Assembly (NCBI GenBank): GCA_947454735.1 | Contig: CANGLK010000010.1 | Span: forward strand, 1-42,196 | Length of the DNA: 42,196 bases | From: Candidatus Nanopelagicaceae bacterium | Lineage (GTDB): Bacteria; Actinomycetota; Actinomycetes; Nanopelagicales; Nanopelagicaceae | Direction: 5' to 3' | In this document: positions 26,957 through 38,393 of the stretch, piece by piece | How positions within the stretch are numbered: the stretch's first letter is position 1 | Layout: the number at the start of each line of letters is the position of its first letter | Notes under the pieces: model-generated | What the model was told of the DNA's origin: nothing | Database searches by the model: none | The model's input: the letters and a program-made list of their open reading frames with translations, nothing else | Made by a program: the position numbers and the translations under genes

Positions 26957-29863
26957 GTGAGCATTGAGAAACTAGTTGTACGCGGTGCTCGCGAGCATAA
27001 CCTGAAAGATGTTTCACTAGAGCTTCCACGCGATGCCCTCATCGTCTTCACCGGACTTTCAGGTTCAGGAAAATCTTCACTCGCCTTCGACACGATTTTT
27101 GCTGAAGGTCAGCGCCGTTATGTTGAGTCTCTCTCTGCCTATGCTCGTCAATTCTTGGGCCAGATGGATAAGCCCGATGTTGATTTCATCGAAGGGCTAT
27201 CGCCTGCAGTTTCAATCGATCAGAAATCAACTAACCGAAATCCACGTTCGACAGTTGGAACAATTACAGAGGTCTATGACTACCTACGTCTCCTCTTCGC
27301 TCGTGCCGGCCGGCCGCATTGCCCAAGTTGCGGCAAGGCTGTTTCGCGTCAATCTCCACAGCAGATTGTCGATCAAATTCTTACTATGCCGGCAACAACG
27401 AAGTTTCAGGTTCTCGCGCCAGTTGTGCGCGAACGCAAGGGTGAGTTTGTAGACCTCTTTACCGATCTTGTAACTCAGGGTTATTCACGTGCCCGTGTTG
27501 ATGGCGAGACAATCCAACTCTCTGAGCCACCTAAGCTGAAGAAGCAAGAGAAGCACACCATTGAAGTAGTTGTAGATCGCCTCACCGCTAAAGCTGAAAG
27601 CAAATCTCGTCTGACAGATTCGATTGAAACAGCGCTGAAGCTAGCAAGCGGTCTCGTTATTCTCGACTTTGTTGATGCAAAGGGCGATGATAAAGAACGG
27701 ACCTATAGCGAGCACCTTGCCTGTCATGATTGCAATCTCTCCTTTGAAGAGCTCGAACCTCGCTCATTTTCATTTAACTCACCATTTGGCGCCTGTCCAG
27801 ATTGTTCTGGAATCGGAACAAAGCTTGAGGTAGATGAAGAGCTGATCATTCCTGATGATTCAATCTCTATCGATGAAGGTGCAATTGCGCCATGGGCGGG
27901 TGGCCATTCATCTGAATACTTCCTTCGCCTCCTTGAAGCACTCGCTTTGGAATTAAAGTTCAAGCTTGATACGCCGTGGAAGAAGTTATCGGTCAAGGCT
28001 AAAGAAGCGATTATCAATGGCTTCGATTATGAAGTACATGTGAAGTACAAGAACCGTTACGGTCGCGTTCGCAACTACTCAACGGGTTTTGAAGGCGTGA
28101 TTCCATTTATTCATCGCCGCCACTCAGAGACGGATAGTGAATTTAGCCGCGAGAAGTACGAGGCGTATATGCGTGAGACGCCATGTCCTGCATGTAAGGG
28201 TGCACGCCTTAAGCCTGAAGTTCTTGCAGTAACAATTGGTGGAAAATCCATCGCTGAAGTTTGTATTCTCTCTATCGACGATTGTGCAACTTTCCTTAAG
28301 GGAATTGAACTTAATGCTCGTGAAGCGCAGATTGCAGAGCGCGTCATGAAAGAAGTACACGCACGTCTTGGCTTCCTTCTCGATGTAGGACTTGATTACC
28401 TTTCACTCGACCGCCCTGCAGCAACGCTTTCAGGTGGAGAGGCGCAGCGAATTCGACTTGCAACACAGATCGGTTCCGGACTCGTTGGAGTTCTCTATGT
28501 ACTCGATGAGCCAAGTATTGGACTCCATCAACGCGATAACCGTCGCCTCATCGATACGCTGACTCGACTTCGCAACCTTGGAAACACTCTCATTGTTGTA
28601 GAGCACGATGAAGAGACTATTCGCACCGCCGACTGGGTTGTCGATATTGGACCTGGAGCAGGCGAACACGGGGGACACGTTGTTGTCTCTGGTTCTTATG
28701 AAGATCTCATCAATTCAAAGGAATCAATCACCGGCGCATATCTCTCTGGCCGTAAATCAATTGAGATTCCATCTGAGCGTCGTCCGGTCGATCCAAAGCG
28801 AACACTGGTTGTAAAGGGCGCAAAGGAGAATAACCTCAAGGATATTGAGGTCTCAATTCCATTAGGTCTCTTCGTCTCTGTTACCGGCGTATCAGGTTCC
28901 GGTAAATCAACTCTCGTTAATGACATTCTCTACACAACCCTTGCAAATAAGCTCAATGGTGCTCGACTTGTCCCTGGCCGTCACCGCACAGTTACAGGCA
29001 TCGATCAGTTAGATAAGGTTGTTCATGTCGACCAATCTCCAATTGGCCGAACACCGCGTTCTAATCCAGCCACCTACACAGGTGTCTTCGATAAGGTCCG
29101 CGCGCTCTTCGCAGAGACAACTGAAGCAAAGGTGCGCGGATACCAGCAAGGCCGCTTCTCCTTTAACGTAAAGGGCGGCCGTTGCGAGAACTGTTCTGGC
29201 GACGGAACCATCACTATCGAGATGAACTTCTTGCCTGACGTTTATGTTCCATGTGAAGTCTGCCATGGTGCTCGATATAACCGTGAAACCCTTGAAGTTC
29301 ATTACAAGGGTAAGACAATTGCTCAAGTACTCGATATGCCAATTGAAATTGCGCACGAGTTCTTTGAATCAGTTCCAACAATTGCCCGATACCTCAAGAC
29401 GCTGTGTGATGTTGGCCTTGGCTACGTTCGTCTCGGTCAATCTGCACCAACTCTCTCAGGTGGCGAAGCTCAGCGCGTCAAGCTCGCCACAGAGCTACAA
29501 CGTCGTTCAACAGGTCGCACGATTTATGTACTTGATGAACCAACGACGGGTCTTCACTTTGAAGATGTTAATAAGTTATTAGGCGTACTCAGGCGTCTTG
29601 TTGAGACAGGAAATACCGTTGTTGTGATTGAACATAACCTCGATGTCATTAAATCATCTGACTGGGTCATTGATATGGGACCTGAAGGTGGATATCGCGG
29701 CGGAACTGTCGTTGCAGAGGGAACTCCAGAGGAAGTTGCAAAGGTAAAGGCGAGTTACACCGGCCAGTTCCTTGCAGAAATTCTCGCCTCTAATCGCGCA
29801 ACAGCTGCCCCAGTCAAGAAGGTAGCTCCTGCGAAGAAGAGCCCACCAGCTAAGAAGAAGTAA
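26957..29863 (+). CDS. uvrA: UvrABC excinuclease subunit A
   Basis: UvrA is the damage sensor of nucleotide excision repair. The 968-residue protein has two ABC ATPase halves: Walker A GLSGSGKS at 33-40, a second GVSGSGKS in the C-terminal half, and two LSGGEAQR signatures. Zinc sites include CPSCG, CHDC...CPDC and CENC...CEVC. It begins with GTG 26957 after GGCGGG. The last 20 residues form a lysine-alanine-proline tail ([15 protein letters not shown]), outside the conserved fold. Confidence 0.97.
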   Translation: MSIEKLVVRGAREHNLKDVSLELPRDALIVFTGLSGSGKSSLAFDTIFAEGQRRYVESLSAYARQFLGQMDKPDVDFIEGLSPAVSIDQKSTNRNPRSTVGTITEVYDYLRLLFARAGRPHCPSCGKAVSRQSPQQIVDQILTMPATTKFQVLAPVVRERKGEFVDLFTDLVTQGYSRARVDGETIQLSEPPKLKKQEKHTIEVVVDRLTAKAESKSRLTDSIETALKLASGLVILDFVDAKGDDKERTYSEHLACHDCNLSFEELEPRSFSFNSPFGACPDCSGIGTKLEVDEELIIPDDSISIDEGAIAPWAGGHSSEYFLRLLEALALELKFKLDTPWKKLSVKAKEAIINGFDYEVHVKYKNRYGRVRNYSTGFEGVIPFIHRRHSETDSEFSREKYEAYMRETPCPACKGARLKPEVLAVTIGGKSIAEVCILSIDDCATFLKGIELNAREAQIAERVMKEVHARLGFLLDVGLDYLSLDRPAATLSGGEAQRIRLATQIGSGLVGVLYVLDEPSIGLHQRDNRRLIDTLTRLRNLGNTLIVVEHDEETIRTADWVVDIGPGAGEHGGHVVVSGSYEDLINSKESITGAYLSGRKSIEIPSERRPVDPKRTLVVKGAKENNLKDIEVSIPLGLFVSVTGVSGSGKSTLVNDILYTTLANKLNGARLVPGRHRTVTGIDQLDKVVHVDQSPIGRTPRSNPATYTGVFDKVRALFAETTEAKVRGYQQGRFSFNVKGGRCENCSGDGTITIEMNFLPDVYVPCEVCHGARYNRETLEVHYKGKTIAQVLDMPIEIAHEFFESVPTIARYLKTLCDVGLGYVRLGQSAPTLSGGEAQRVKLATELQRRSTGRTIYVLDEPTTGLHFEDVNKLLGVLRRLVETGNTVVVIEHNLDVIKSSDWVIDMGPEGGYRGGTVVAEGTPEEVAKVKASYTGQFLAEILASNRATAAPVKKVAPAKKSPPAKKK

Positions 29864-29865
29864 CG

Positions 29866-31782
29866 ATGGCAGATCCAGCGAGCTATCGACCAACGGATAT
29901 CCCAGAAGAGCCGGGGGTTTATCGCTTCTATAACAAGAGCGATAAGGTCATTTATGTCGGCAAAGCTAAGAATCTTAAGAACCGTCTCAGCTCATACTTT
30001 GGATCTAACCTTGCACAGAAGACCTATCGCATGGTCCATGAGGCGGTCCGAGTTGATTGGACCATTGTTAATACCGAGCTTGAAGCGCTTGCACTCGAAT
30101 TCGCTTGGATCAAGCAGTACCACCCGACCTATAACGTTCAATTTAAGGATGACAAGTCCTATCCATATTTAGCCATCTCTCTCGAAGATGAATTCCCTCG
30201 CATCTTTATCACTCGCAAAGAGAAGCGTTCAGGGTTGAAGTATTTCGGACCATACACAAATGCTTGGGCTCTACGTAATACCTATGAGGTCTTACTCAAA
30301 GTCTTTCCAGTTCGTTCCTGTAGCGCGGGAAATTTTCAACGCGCACAACGCTCGAAGCGTCAATGCCTCTTAGGCGATATTGGAAAATGTGCCGCACCCT
30401 GTGTCGGTTGGGTAACTCCTGAGGAACATAAGGCAATCGCCTACAAACTCGATGCCTTTATGGAGGCGGGTATGGAAGATCTCGTTCCCACGATGCGAAC
30501 AGAGATGGAGCTCGCATCACAACGAGAAGAGTTTGAACGAGCTGCCAGAATTCGTGATCAGATTGAATCATTTGAGAAGGCACAAAGATCTACACAAGGA
30601 AATCTCTCAGATGATCTTGATGGAGATTTCATCGCCATTCACGAAGAGGGCCTCCATGCTGCTGGGTCTATCTTCATTATCCGCAGAGGTTCTATCAAAG
30701 GATCTCGTTCATGGATTGTGGATCAAGAGCGCACTCTCGAAGGCGATGACCAATACGGTTCACTGCTCTTCTCCATTTATGGTGATGGCACAACTGAGAT
30801 TCCTTCGCTGATTCATATCAACGGTGAACCTTCTGATCGAGAAGCGTTAGGGGAGTGGTTGACCTCAATCGCCGGACATAAGGTGACTATCAAGGTTCCG
30901 CAACGTGGCGAGAAGGTTGAATTACTTGAAACTGTAGAGCGAAATGCACATTACGCCCTCGTTCAATTTATGAGTAAACGGGCTACGGATGCTGCTGTTT
31001 CAGGAAAGGCGCTCATAGAACTGGAAGAGCAACTAGAACTCCCACGCACCCCACTACGTATCGAGTGTTATGACATCTCGAATATCTCTGGCACATCCGT
31101 AGTTGCCTCTATGGTCGTCTTTGAAGATGGATTAGCAAAGAAGAGCGAGTACCGACGATTTGCGATTGATACAACGACGGCAACTGACGACACACGTGCA
31201 ATGCATCAAGTTATTACTCGCCGAATGAAGCGCTTGATTGCCGATCGCCAAGTCAATCACAGCGAGGTGGCAGAGACAGGCGGAAAGCTTTCAAAGTTTG
31301 CTTATCCGCCTCAACTCATTGTGGTCGATGGCGGAGCGCCTCAGGTAGCGGCGGCGCAGAGAGCTTTAGATGAACTCGGCATTACAGATGTCGCTCTCGT
31401 CGGCTTGGCAAAGCGCCTTGAAGAAGTCTGGCTACCAAATTCTTCAGATCCGCTGATTCTTCCTCGCACGAGTGAGGGTATGTATCTCTTACAGCGAGTA
31501 CGCGATGAAGCCCACCGATTCGCAATCACCTTCCACCGTTCGAAGAGATCTAAGGTCATGCTTGAATCACTTCTCGATGAGATTCCGCAACTAGGTGAAT
31601 CCAGACGTGCAGCGCTCCTTGAACGTTTCGGTTCCGTCACTGCAATTCGCAAGGCAACTCTCGCCGAGCTTGAGACGACACCGGGAATCGGCTCAACTAT
31701 CGCCGGCATCATATATTCACATCTAGAAAAGCTGAGCACGCCAGCAATTGATATGGAGACGGGCGAGATAGTCGGTTCTTGA
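29866..31782 (+). CDS. uvrC: UvrABC excinuclease subunit C
   Basis: UvrC makes both cuts around the lesion. The 638-residue protein has a GIY-YIG domain at the N-terminus (GVYRFYNKSDKVIYVGKAKN, about 17-36), a UVR motif (about 205-235, EFERAARIRDQIES), the RNase H-like nuclease core (ECYDISNISGT and VVDGGAPQV), and a C-terminal helix-hairpin-helix pair ending PGIGSTIAGIIYSHL. ATG 29866 lies two bases after the uvrA stop. All three uvr genes are contiguous here in the order B-A-C. Confidence 0.97.
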   Translation: MADPASYRPTDIPEEPGVYRFYNKSDKVIYVGKAKNLKNRLSSYFGSNLAQKTYRMVHEAVRVDWTIVNTELEALALEFAWIKQYHPTYNVQFKDDKSYPYLAISLEDEFPRIFITRKEKRSGLKYFGPYTNAWALRNTYEVLLKVFPVRSCSAGNFQRAQRSKRQCLLGDIGKCAAPCVGWVTPEEHKAIAYKLDAFMEAGMEDLVPTMRTEMELASQREEFERAARIRDQIESFEKAQRSTQGNLSDDLDGDFIAIHEEGLHAAGSIFIIRRGSIKGSRSWIVDQERTLEGDDQYGSLLFSIYGDGTTEIPSLIHINGEPSDREALGEWLTSIAGHKVTIKVPQRGEKVELLETVERNAHYALVQFMSKRATDAAVSGKALIELEEQLELPRTPLRIECYDISNISGTSVVASMVVFEDGLAKKSEYRRFAIDTTTATDDTRAMHQVITRRMKRLIADRQVNHSEVAETGGKLSKFAYPPQLIVVDGGAPQVAAAQRALDELGITDVALVGLAKRLEEVWLPNSSDPLILPRTSEGMYLLQRVRDEAHRFAITFHRSKRSKVMLESLLDEIPQLGESRRAALLERFGSVTAIRKATLAELETTPGIGSTIAGIIYSHLEKLSTPAIDMETGEIVGS

Positions 31783-31785
31783 CGG

Positions 31786-32670
31786 ATGGTGCAGAATGAG
31801 GCCATGAGTAATCGAGAGCTCTTAATTTTGACGGGTATGTCAGGTGCCGGAAGATCTACCGTGGCTCACGCCCTCGAAGATCTCGGTTGGCATGTGGTCG
31901 ACAATCTTCCGCCAGCGCTTCTTCCAGAGCTGGCAATCGAGATGGAGAAGACAGAGTCGTATGTTGCAGTTGTCGTCGATGTCCGTGGCGGCAAGTTCTT
32001 CGATGCTCTCGCTAGCGCACTTGCTGCTCTCGGAAAGAGCGATATCAAGTATCGTCTCCTCTTCCTCGATGCCAGTGATCAAGCGCTCGTTCAACGTTTT
32101 GAGTCAACCCGTCGGCCGCACCCACTGCAATCAACTGATCGCATAGTCGACGGAATTGAACGTGAGCGATCCAAACTAGAAGATCTCCGCGCACAGGCTG
32201 ATGTCGTCATTGATACCTCTAACCTCAATGTTCATCAATTAGAGAAGAGAACTGCCGAGATATTTGCAGCAGGTATGGCAAAGGCGCTTCGCATCAACGT
32301 CCTCTCCTTTGGATATAAATATGGAATCCCAGTCGATGCCGATCTCGTACTCGACTGCCGCTTTATCCCAAATCCACATTGGGTTCCTGAGCTCCGCCCA
32401 CTCTCGGGTCTCGACGATGCCGTCTTCTCTCATGTACTCGCAAGTGATGGTGTCGCCGATTTTGTTCAGTCGTATGTTGCAGTAGTCGAAAAGATGATTC
32501 CCGGATATCTCCATGAGGGGAAGAAGTACGTGACGATTGCTATTGGCTGCACGGGCGGTAAACATCGCTCTGTCTCTATTGCGCGCGAAATTGCATCACA
32601 ACTCAATCGCGAACATGGCGACTTCGCCGTATCTGCACATGCAACACATCGCGATGTAGGTCGTGAATGA
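31786..32670 (+). CDS. rapZ: RapZ-family nucleotide-binding protein
   Basis: RapZ-type proteins have an N-terminal P-loop domain and a C-terminal domain that binds RNA or sugar-phosphate ligands. In E. coli the protein controls glmS through small RNA decay; the role in Actinobacteria is less clear. The 294 residues show P-loop GMSGAGRS at 17-24 and GCTGGKHRSV near 252-261. Two starts are possible, ATG 31786 and ATG 31804; neither has a well-placed ribosome site. I keep the first because it lies four bases after the uvrC stop. It overlaps yvcK by four bases. Confidence 0.92.
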   Translation: MVQNEAMSNRELLILTGMSGAGRSTVAHALEDLGWHVVDNLPPALLPELAIEMEKTESYVAVVVDVRGGKFFDALASALAALGKSDIKYRLLFLDASDQALVQRFESTRRPHPLQSTDRIVDGIERERSKLEDLRAQADVVIDTSNLNVHQLEKRTAEIFAAGMAKALRINVLSFGYKYGIPVDADLVLDCRFIPNPHWVPELRPLSGLDDAVFSHVLASDGVADFVQSYVAVVEKMIPGYLHEGKKYVTIAIGCTGGKHRSVSIAREIASQLNREHGDFAVSAHATHRDVGRE

Positions 32671-33617
32671 TTGTAGATCCAAAGGTTGTTGCATTAGGCG
32701 GAGGCCATGGCCTTGCGGCAACGTTGACGGCACTTCGCTCTATCACAAGCAACATCACAGCAGTTGTTACCGTTGCAGATAATGGTGGATCAAGTGGACG
32801 ACTCCGCGAAGAGTTTCCGATCATGCCACCGGGAGATTTGCGCATGGCACTTGCTGCGCTCTGCGGTGATGATGCATGGGGTCGCGACTGGGCTGACATC
32901 ATGCAATATAGATTCACAAGCGATGGTCCTCTTGATGGTCACGCTTTAGGAAATCTACTTCTAGCAGCGCTCTGGGATCGCGACGAAGATGTTGTTGTAG
33001 GACTAGATCGAGTGGGTGCACTTCTCAAAGTTGTTGGTCGAGTCCTGCCTATGACGGCCGAACCGCTCACAATTGAGGCAACCTTTGAAAGCGCCGGCAA
33101 AGAGATTGATGCACTCGGTCAAGTTGCTGTTGCAACAACGCCAGGAAGGCTTCAAGAACTTCGGATGAAGCCATCGAATCCAACAACGCGCCCAGAAGTT
33201 TTAGCCGCTCTGCGCGAAGCAGATTGGATCATGATGGGGCCAGGTTCTTGGTTTTCCAGCGTTCTTCCTCACCTTCTTGTTCCATCTCTTCGGGATGCGA
33301 TAGTTGCATCACCGGCGAAGAAGATTCTCTTGCTCAATCTCGACTCCAATAAAGAGCAATCCAGCGCAGGGGAATATGCCGGATATTCACCTCGCGAGCA
33401 TTGCGAGATTCTGAGTGAGTATGCACCTGAGTTGAGATTCGACCTCGTCGTCGCAGACTCACACCTCTCTGGCAGGGAAGAGCTGGCTGAATATTTAGCA
33501 GAGCGTGGAAGCGCCTATCTAGAGGCTGATTTACGCGATAGCGAGATGACCATTCACCACGATGGGCGAAAATTAGCCTCTACTTTCGCTCACATAGCAC
33601 GAGAAATGCTGGTTTGA
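32667..33617 (+). CDS. yvcK: YvcK/CuvA-type gluconeogenesis factor (CofD-like fold)
   Basis: This 316-residue protein begins with [18 protein letters not shown] and [13 protein letters not shown], the nucleotide-sugar binding motifs of the YvcK family. YvcK binds UDP-sugars and is needed in other bacteria for growth on gluconeogenic carbon and for peptidoglycan precursor supply. It resembles CofD, but the gene order rapZ-yvcK-whiA fixes the assignment. ATGA overlap with rapZ suggests coupling; whiA follows after seven bases. Confidence 0.94.
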   Translation: MIVDPKVVALGGGHGLAATLTALRSITSNITAVVTVADNGGSSGRLREEFPIMPPGDLRMALAALCGDDAWGRDWADIMQYRFTSDGPLDGHALGNLLLAALWDRDEDVVVGLDRVGALLKVVGRVLPMTAEPLTIEATFESAGKEIDALGQVAVATTPGRLQELRMKPSNPTTRPEVLAALREADWIMMGPGSWFSSVLPHLLVPSLRDAIVASPAKKILLLNLDSNKEQSSAGEYAGYSPREHCEILSEYAPELRFDLVVADSHLSGREELAEYLAERGSAYLEADLRDSEMTIHHDGRKLASTFAHIAREMLV

Positions 33618-33624
33618 TAGCCCC

Positions 33625-34605
33625 ATGGCAATGACAGCTGCAGTCAAAGATGAACTCAGCCGACTCACGATCACCAAACCGTGCTGTCGCAAGGCTGAGG
33701 TTTCGTCACTGCTCCGTTTTGCAGGTGGGCTCCATATTGCCTCTGGCAAAGTCGTCATTGAGGTCGAGCTCGATACTTCACAATCTGCTCGACGTTTGAA
33801 GAAAGATATCGCCGATATTTACGGACACGACTCAGATCTCGCAGTGCTCTCATCCAGCGGACTCCGCAAGGGATCTCGTTACGTAGTTCGCGTCATCGAA
33901 TCAGGTGAGGCCCTTGCTCGCCAGACTGGTTTAATTGATGCAAATGGTCGTCCCATTCGCGGACTTCCCCCACAAGTTGTTGCAGCAAATGTCTGTGATG
34001 CAGAGGCAGCATGGCGTGGAGCATTTATCGCTCACGGTTCACTGACCGAACCTGGTCGCTCTTCATCTCTTGAAATTACTTGTCCAGGACCTGAGGCAGC
34101 TCTCGCTCTTGTGGGAGCAGCACGTCGACTCAATATCGCTGCGAAGGCCCGTGAAGTTCGCGGGGTAGATCGCGTCGTAATTCGCGATGGCGATGCAATT
34201 GGATCTCTCCTTACTCGTCTCGGCGCACATGAGAGCGTCCTTGCCTGGGAAGAACGCCGCATGCGTCGTGAAGTTCGAGCGACAGCGAACCGACTAGCAA
34301 ATTTCGATGATGCAAATCTTCGTCGTTCAGCGCGCGCAGCAGTTGCAGCCGCAGCCCGCGTTCAGCGAGCTATGGAAATTCTCGGACCAACTATTCCCGA
34401 TCATCTCAAAGAGGCGGGGGAGCTTCGCATCGCACATGGCCAGGCGTCTCTCGAAGAGCTTGGTTCGCTCGCATCACCTCCTATGACTAAGGATGCAATT
34501 GCTGGACGTATCCGCAGACTTCTCGCCATGGCCGATAAGCGCGCTGGCGAGCTCGGAATTCCAGATACCGAGGCAGGACTTTCTCCAGATCTTCTCGGCG
34601 AGTAG
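33625..34605 (+). CDS. whiA: DNA-binding protein WhiA
   Basis: WhiA links a LAGLIDADG-derived domain to a C-terminal helix-turn-helix and controls cell division genes in sporulating Actinobacteria, often with WhiB. The 326 residues match the family closely, with [18 protein letters not shown] near the start, [25 protein letters not shown] in the middle, and [25 protein letters not shown] for the helix-turn-helix. ATG 33625 and 33631 are both possible; neither has a strong ribosome site. WhiA also occurs in non-sporulating actinobacteria, so no sporulation is implied. Confidence 0.96.
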   Translation: MAMTAAVKDELSRLTITKPCCRKAEVSSLLRFAGGLHIASGKVVIEVELDTSQSARRLKKDIADIYGHDSDLAVLSSSGLRKGSRYVVRVIESGEALARQTGLIDANGRPIRGLPPQVVAANVCDAEAAWRGAFIAHGSLTEPGRSSSLEITCPGPEAALALVGAARRLNIAAKAREVRGVDRVVIRDGDAIGSLLTRLGAHESVLAWEERRMRREVRATANRLANFDDANLRRSARAAVAAAARVQRAMEILGPTIPDHLKEAGELRIAHGQASLEELGSLASPPMTKDAIAGRIRRLLAMADKRAGELGIPDTEAGLSPDLLGE

Positions 34606-35733
<1,128 letters not shown>

Positions 35734-35737
35734 TTCA

Positions 35738-36925
35738 ATGACTACTTTGGCCGACCTAGATGTAAACGGTAAGCGCGTATTCCTTCGCTGTGATCTAAAT
35801 GTTCCTTTGAAAGAAGGAATGATCACAGATGATGGACGTATCCGCGCTTCACTGCCAACTATTAACGCGCTCCTTGAAAAGGGAGCATCGTTGGTAATCG
35901 CAGCGCATCTAGGTCGCCCAAAGGGTGAGGCAAAGCCAGAGCTCTCACTCGCTCCAATTGCAGTGCGACTCTCAGAGCTTCTCGGTAAGCCAGTGAAATT
36001 CGCTGGTGCAATCACAGGTGGAGATGTCACAGCTCAAGCAGAAGCACTGGTTGGTGGTGAAGTGCTCCTACTAGAAAATATTCGTTTTAGCGCAGCAGAG
36101 ACATCTAAGGAAGAGTCAGAGCGCGCAGCCTTTGCCGCAGAACTTGCTCAACTTGCAGATATCTATGTTGGCGATGGTTTCGGCGCAGTGCACCGTAAGC
36201 ACGCATCAGTATTTGATCTTCCAAAGCTCCTCCCACATGCTGCGGGCACACTTGTCGCGGCCGAGGTTGAGGTATTGAAGAAGCTCACAACAGAGCCAGC
36301 TCGCCCATATGGCGTTGTGTTGGGCGGAGCAAAGGTTTCCGACAAGCTTGGAGTTATCTCCAATTTGCTCGGCAAGGTAGATGTCATGGCGATCGGTGGG
36401 GGAATGGTCTTTACCTTCCTTGCAGCGCAAGGCCACGAGATTGGCAAGTCACTCGTTGAGGCAGAGATGCTCGACACTGTTCGCGGACTTATTCAGGAAG
36501 CAACAGATAAGGGAGTTCGACTAGTTCTCCCAACAGATATCGTCGTAGCTCCTGCATTTGCAGCAGATTCACCAGCAACAATCGTGGCAGCTGATGCAAT
36601 TCCTGCAGATCAGATGGGCCTTGATATTGGACCAGATTCAGCAGCTGCATTTGCAACTGCGATTGGCGAATGCAAGACAGTATTTTGGAATGGCCCAATG
36701 GGCGTCTTTGAATTCGCAGCATTCTCTAATGGAACAAAGGTTGTCGCTCAGGCGCTGACTGAAGTTTCAGGAATCTCAGTTGTTGGCGGCGGTGATTCAG
36801 CTGCAGCTGTTCGCGCGCTTGGTTTTAAGGATGACCAATTCGGTTACATCTCAACCGGCGGTGGCGCATCTCTTGAATACCTAGAAGGCAAGGAACTTCC
36901 TGGCCTTAAGGCACTTGATCTCTAA
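35738..36925 (+). CDS. pgk: phosphoglycerate kinase
   Basis: This kinase makes ATP from 1,3-bisphosphoglycerate. The 395-residue protein has the N-domain motif [16 protein letters not shown], the [11 protein letters not shown] hinge region and the nucleotide-binding GGGDSAAAV near the C-terminus. It starts four bases after the gap stop with no separate promoter visible, so it should share the gap transcript. Confidence 0.98.
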   Translation: MTTLADLDVNGKRVFLRCDLNVPLKEGMITDDGRIRASLPTINALLEKGASLVIAAHLGRPKGEAKPELSLAPIAVRLSELLGKPVKFAGAITGGDVTAQAEALVGGEVLLLENIRFSAAETSKEESERAAFAAELAQLADIYVGDGFGAVHRKHASVFDLPKLLPHAAGTLVAAEVEVLKKLTTEPARPYGVVLGGAKVSDKLGVISNLLGKVDVMAIGGGMVFTFLAAQGHEIGKSLVEAEMLDTVRGLIQEATDKGVRLVLPTDIVVAPAFAADSPATIVAADAIPADQMGLDIGPDSAAAFATAIGECKTVFWNGPMGVFEFAAFSNGTKVVAQALTEVSGISVVGGGDSAAAVRALGFKDDQFGYISTGGGASLEYLEGKELPGLKALDL

Positions 36926-36971
36926 TCTCTTTTTACACTCGATAACTGAAACAGAACTGAAGGAGTAATAA

Positions 36972-37748
36972 ATGCGTAAGCCACTCATGGCCGGTAACTG
37001 GAAGATGAACCTCAACCACCTCGAGGCCATCGCAGTTGCTCAGAAGCTTGTCTACTCACTATCAGATGCAGATTATGATGCTGTTGATGTCGCAGTAATC
37101 CCACCATTTACAGATATTCGTTCTATTCAGACTATGGTCGATGGAGATCGTCTTCGCCTTCAGTACGGCGCACAAGATCTCTCTCCAGAGGCATCAGGTG
37201 CATTCACCGGTGATATCTCTGGTTCAATGCTTGCAAAGCTAGGTTGCACATTTGTTGTTATCGGACATTCAGAGCGTCGCGCAATCCATCACGAAGATGA
37301 TGCCCTCGTTAATCGTAAGATCAAGGCGGCTCTTGCTAATGAACTCACACCAATCTTCTGTGTAGGCGAAGAGCTTCCTATCCGTGAATCAGGCACACAT
37401 GTTTCTCATGTAATCCGTCAGGTTCGCGCCGGACTAGAAGGTTTCACAAAGCCAGAACTTAAGAAGATTGTGATTGCATACGAGCCTGTCTGGGCAATCG
37501 GTACCGGGAAGACTGCAACGCCTGAGGATGCTCAGGAAGTCTGTGCAGCTATCCGTGAAGAGATCGAACAGATTGGCTCAGGGGAGATCGCATCCAATAT
37601 GCGTATCCTCTACGGAGGCTCAGTAAAGTCATCAAATATCGTCGAAATCATGAAGCAGGACGATGTTGATGGAGCACTTATCGGCGGCGCGAGCCTTGAT
37701 CCTGAAGAATTGGCGAAAATTGCCAAGTTCTACGCAGTGGCCGAGTAA
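36972..37748 (+). CDS. tpiA: triosephosphate isomerase
   Basis: This TIM-barrel enzyme interconverts dihydroxyacetone phosphate and glyceraldehyde 3-phosphate. The 258 residues carry the catalytic K11 (NWKMN), H99 (IGHSERR), E171 ([12 protein letters not shown]) and the phosphate-binding YGGSV loop. GAAGGAG lies just before ATG 36972. A T-rich stretch after pgk (36928-36935) is too weak to call a terminator. Confidence 0.98.
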   Translation: MRKPLMAGNWKMNLNHLEAIAVAQKLVYSLSDADYDAVDVAVIPPFTDIRSIQTMVDGDRLRLQYGAQDLSPEASGAFTGDISGSMLAKLGCTFVVIGHSERRAIHHEDDALVNRKIKAALANELTPIFCVGEELPIRESGTHVSHVIRQVRAGLEGFTKPELKKIVIAYEPVWAIGTGKTATPEDAQEVCAAIREEIEQIGSGEIASNMRILYGGSVKSSNIVEIMKQDDVDGALIGGASLDPEELAKIAKFYAVAE

Positions 37749-37817
37749 GCCCACCCCACCTTTATTCGCTATCCTTACCCATCTGTTCAGTAGTACCGCC
37801 TCACTAAGGAGTTATCC

Positions 37818-38048
37818 GTGGCTTTAGCATTATCAATCTTTCTCGTGATCACCAGCGTGCTGATGATTCTTCTCGTCCTCCTTCACAAGGGAAAGGGTTC
37901 AGGACTCTCTGACCTCTTCGGCGGTGGAATCTCATCGAACTACGGCGGATCATCTGTTGTAGAGCGTAACCTCGACCGCATCACAATCGTGATCGGTGGA
38001 CTCTGGTTCGCAGGCGTAGTCGGCCTCTCACTCGTTTTGAAGGGTTAA
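37818..38048 (+). CDS. secG: preprotein translocase subunit SecG
   Basis: SecG assists the SecYEG channel. The 76-residue protein has two membrane helices (about 3-23 and 54-73) joined by a glycine-rich loop (GKGSGLSDLFGGG), the standard SecG layout. It starts with GTG 37818 behind AAGGAG. A possible -10, TATCCT at 37770-37775, lacks a good -35. RbpA follows after three bases. Its place after tpiA is conserved in many bacteria. Confidence 0.94.
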   Translation: MALALSIFLVITSVLMILLVLLHKGKGSGLSDLFGGGISSNYGGSSVVERNLDRITIVIGGLWFAGVVGLSLVLKG

Positions 38049-38051
38049 TCC

Positions 38052-38393
38052 ATGGCAAGTGCAATTCGCGGTAGCCGTGTCGGCGCTGGCCCAATGGGCG
38101 AGGCAGAGCGTGGCGATCAGATTGAGCGCGCAACAGTCTCTTACTGGTGCGCTAATGGCCATGAAGTTCGTCCATCATTTGCCGTTGAAGAGACGGTAGA
38201 GATTCCAGCTCAATGGGATTGTCCAAAGTGCGGACTTCCAGCTGGACGCGATCGCAATAATCCACCTAGCGCAGTTGTCAACGTTCCTTACAAGACACAC
38301 CTTGCCTACGTTAAAGAGCGTCGCTCTGATACAGAGGGTGCAAAGATTCTCGAAGATGCACTTCGCAAGCTTCGCGGAGACGATATCGAGTAG
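38052..38393 (+). CDS. rbpA: RNA polymerase-binding protein RbpA
   Basis: RbpA is an actinobacterial factor that binds the principal sigma factor and stabilises the open promoter complex. The 113 residues show the core zinc-binding set C33, H37, C57 and C60 (YWCANGHEVRPSFA and WDCPKCGLPAG) and a C-terminal sigma-interacting helix (THLAYVKERRS onward). Its stop TAG is followed directly by the stop codon of the opposing pgi gene, with no base between. Confidence 0.95.
   Translation: MASAIRGSRVGAGPMGEAERGDQIERATVSYWCANGHEVRPSFAVEETVEIPAQWDCPKCGLPAGRDRNNPPSAVVNVPYKTHLAYVKERRSDTEGAKILEDALRKLRGDDIE

Noticed and set aside
26493-27029. Minus-strand 178-codon frame across uvrB and uvrA
   Set aside because: It is fully antisense to two well-supported genes and has no recognisable motif.
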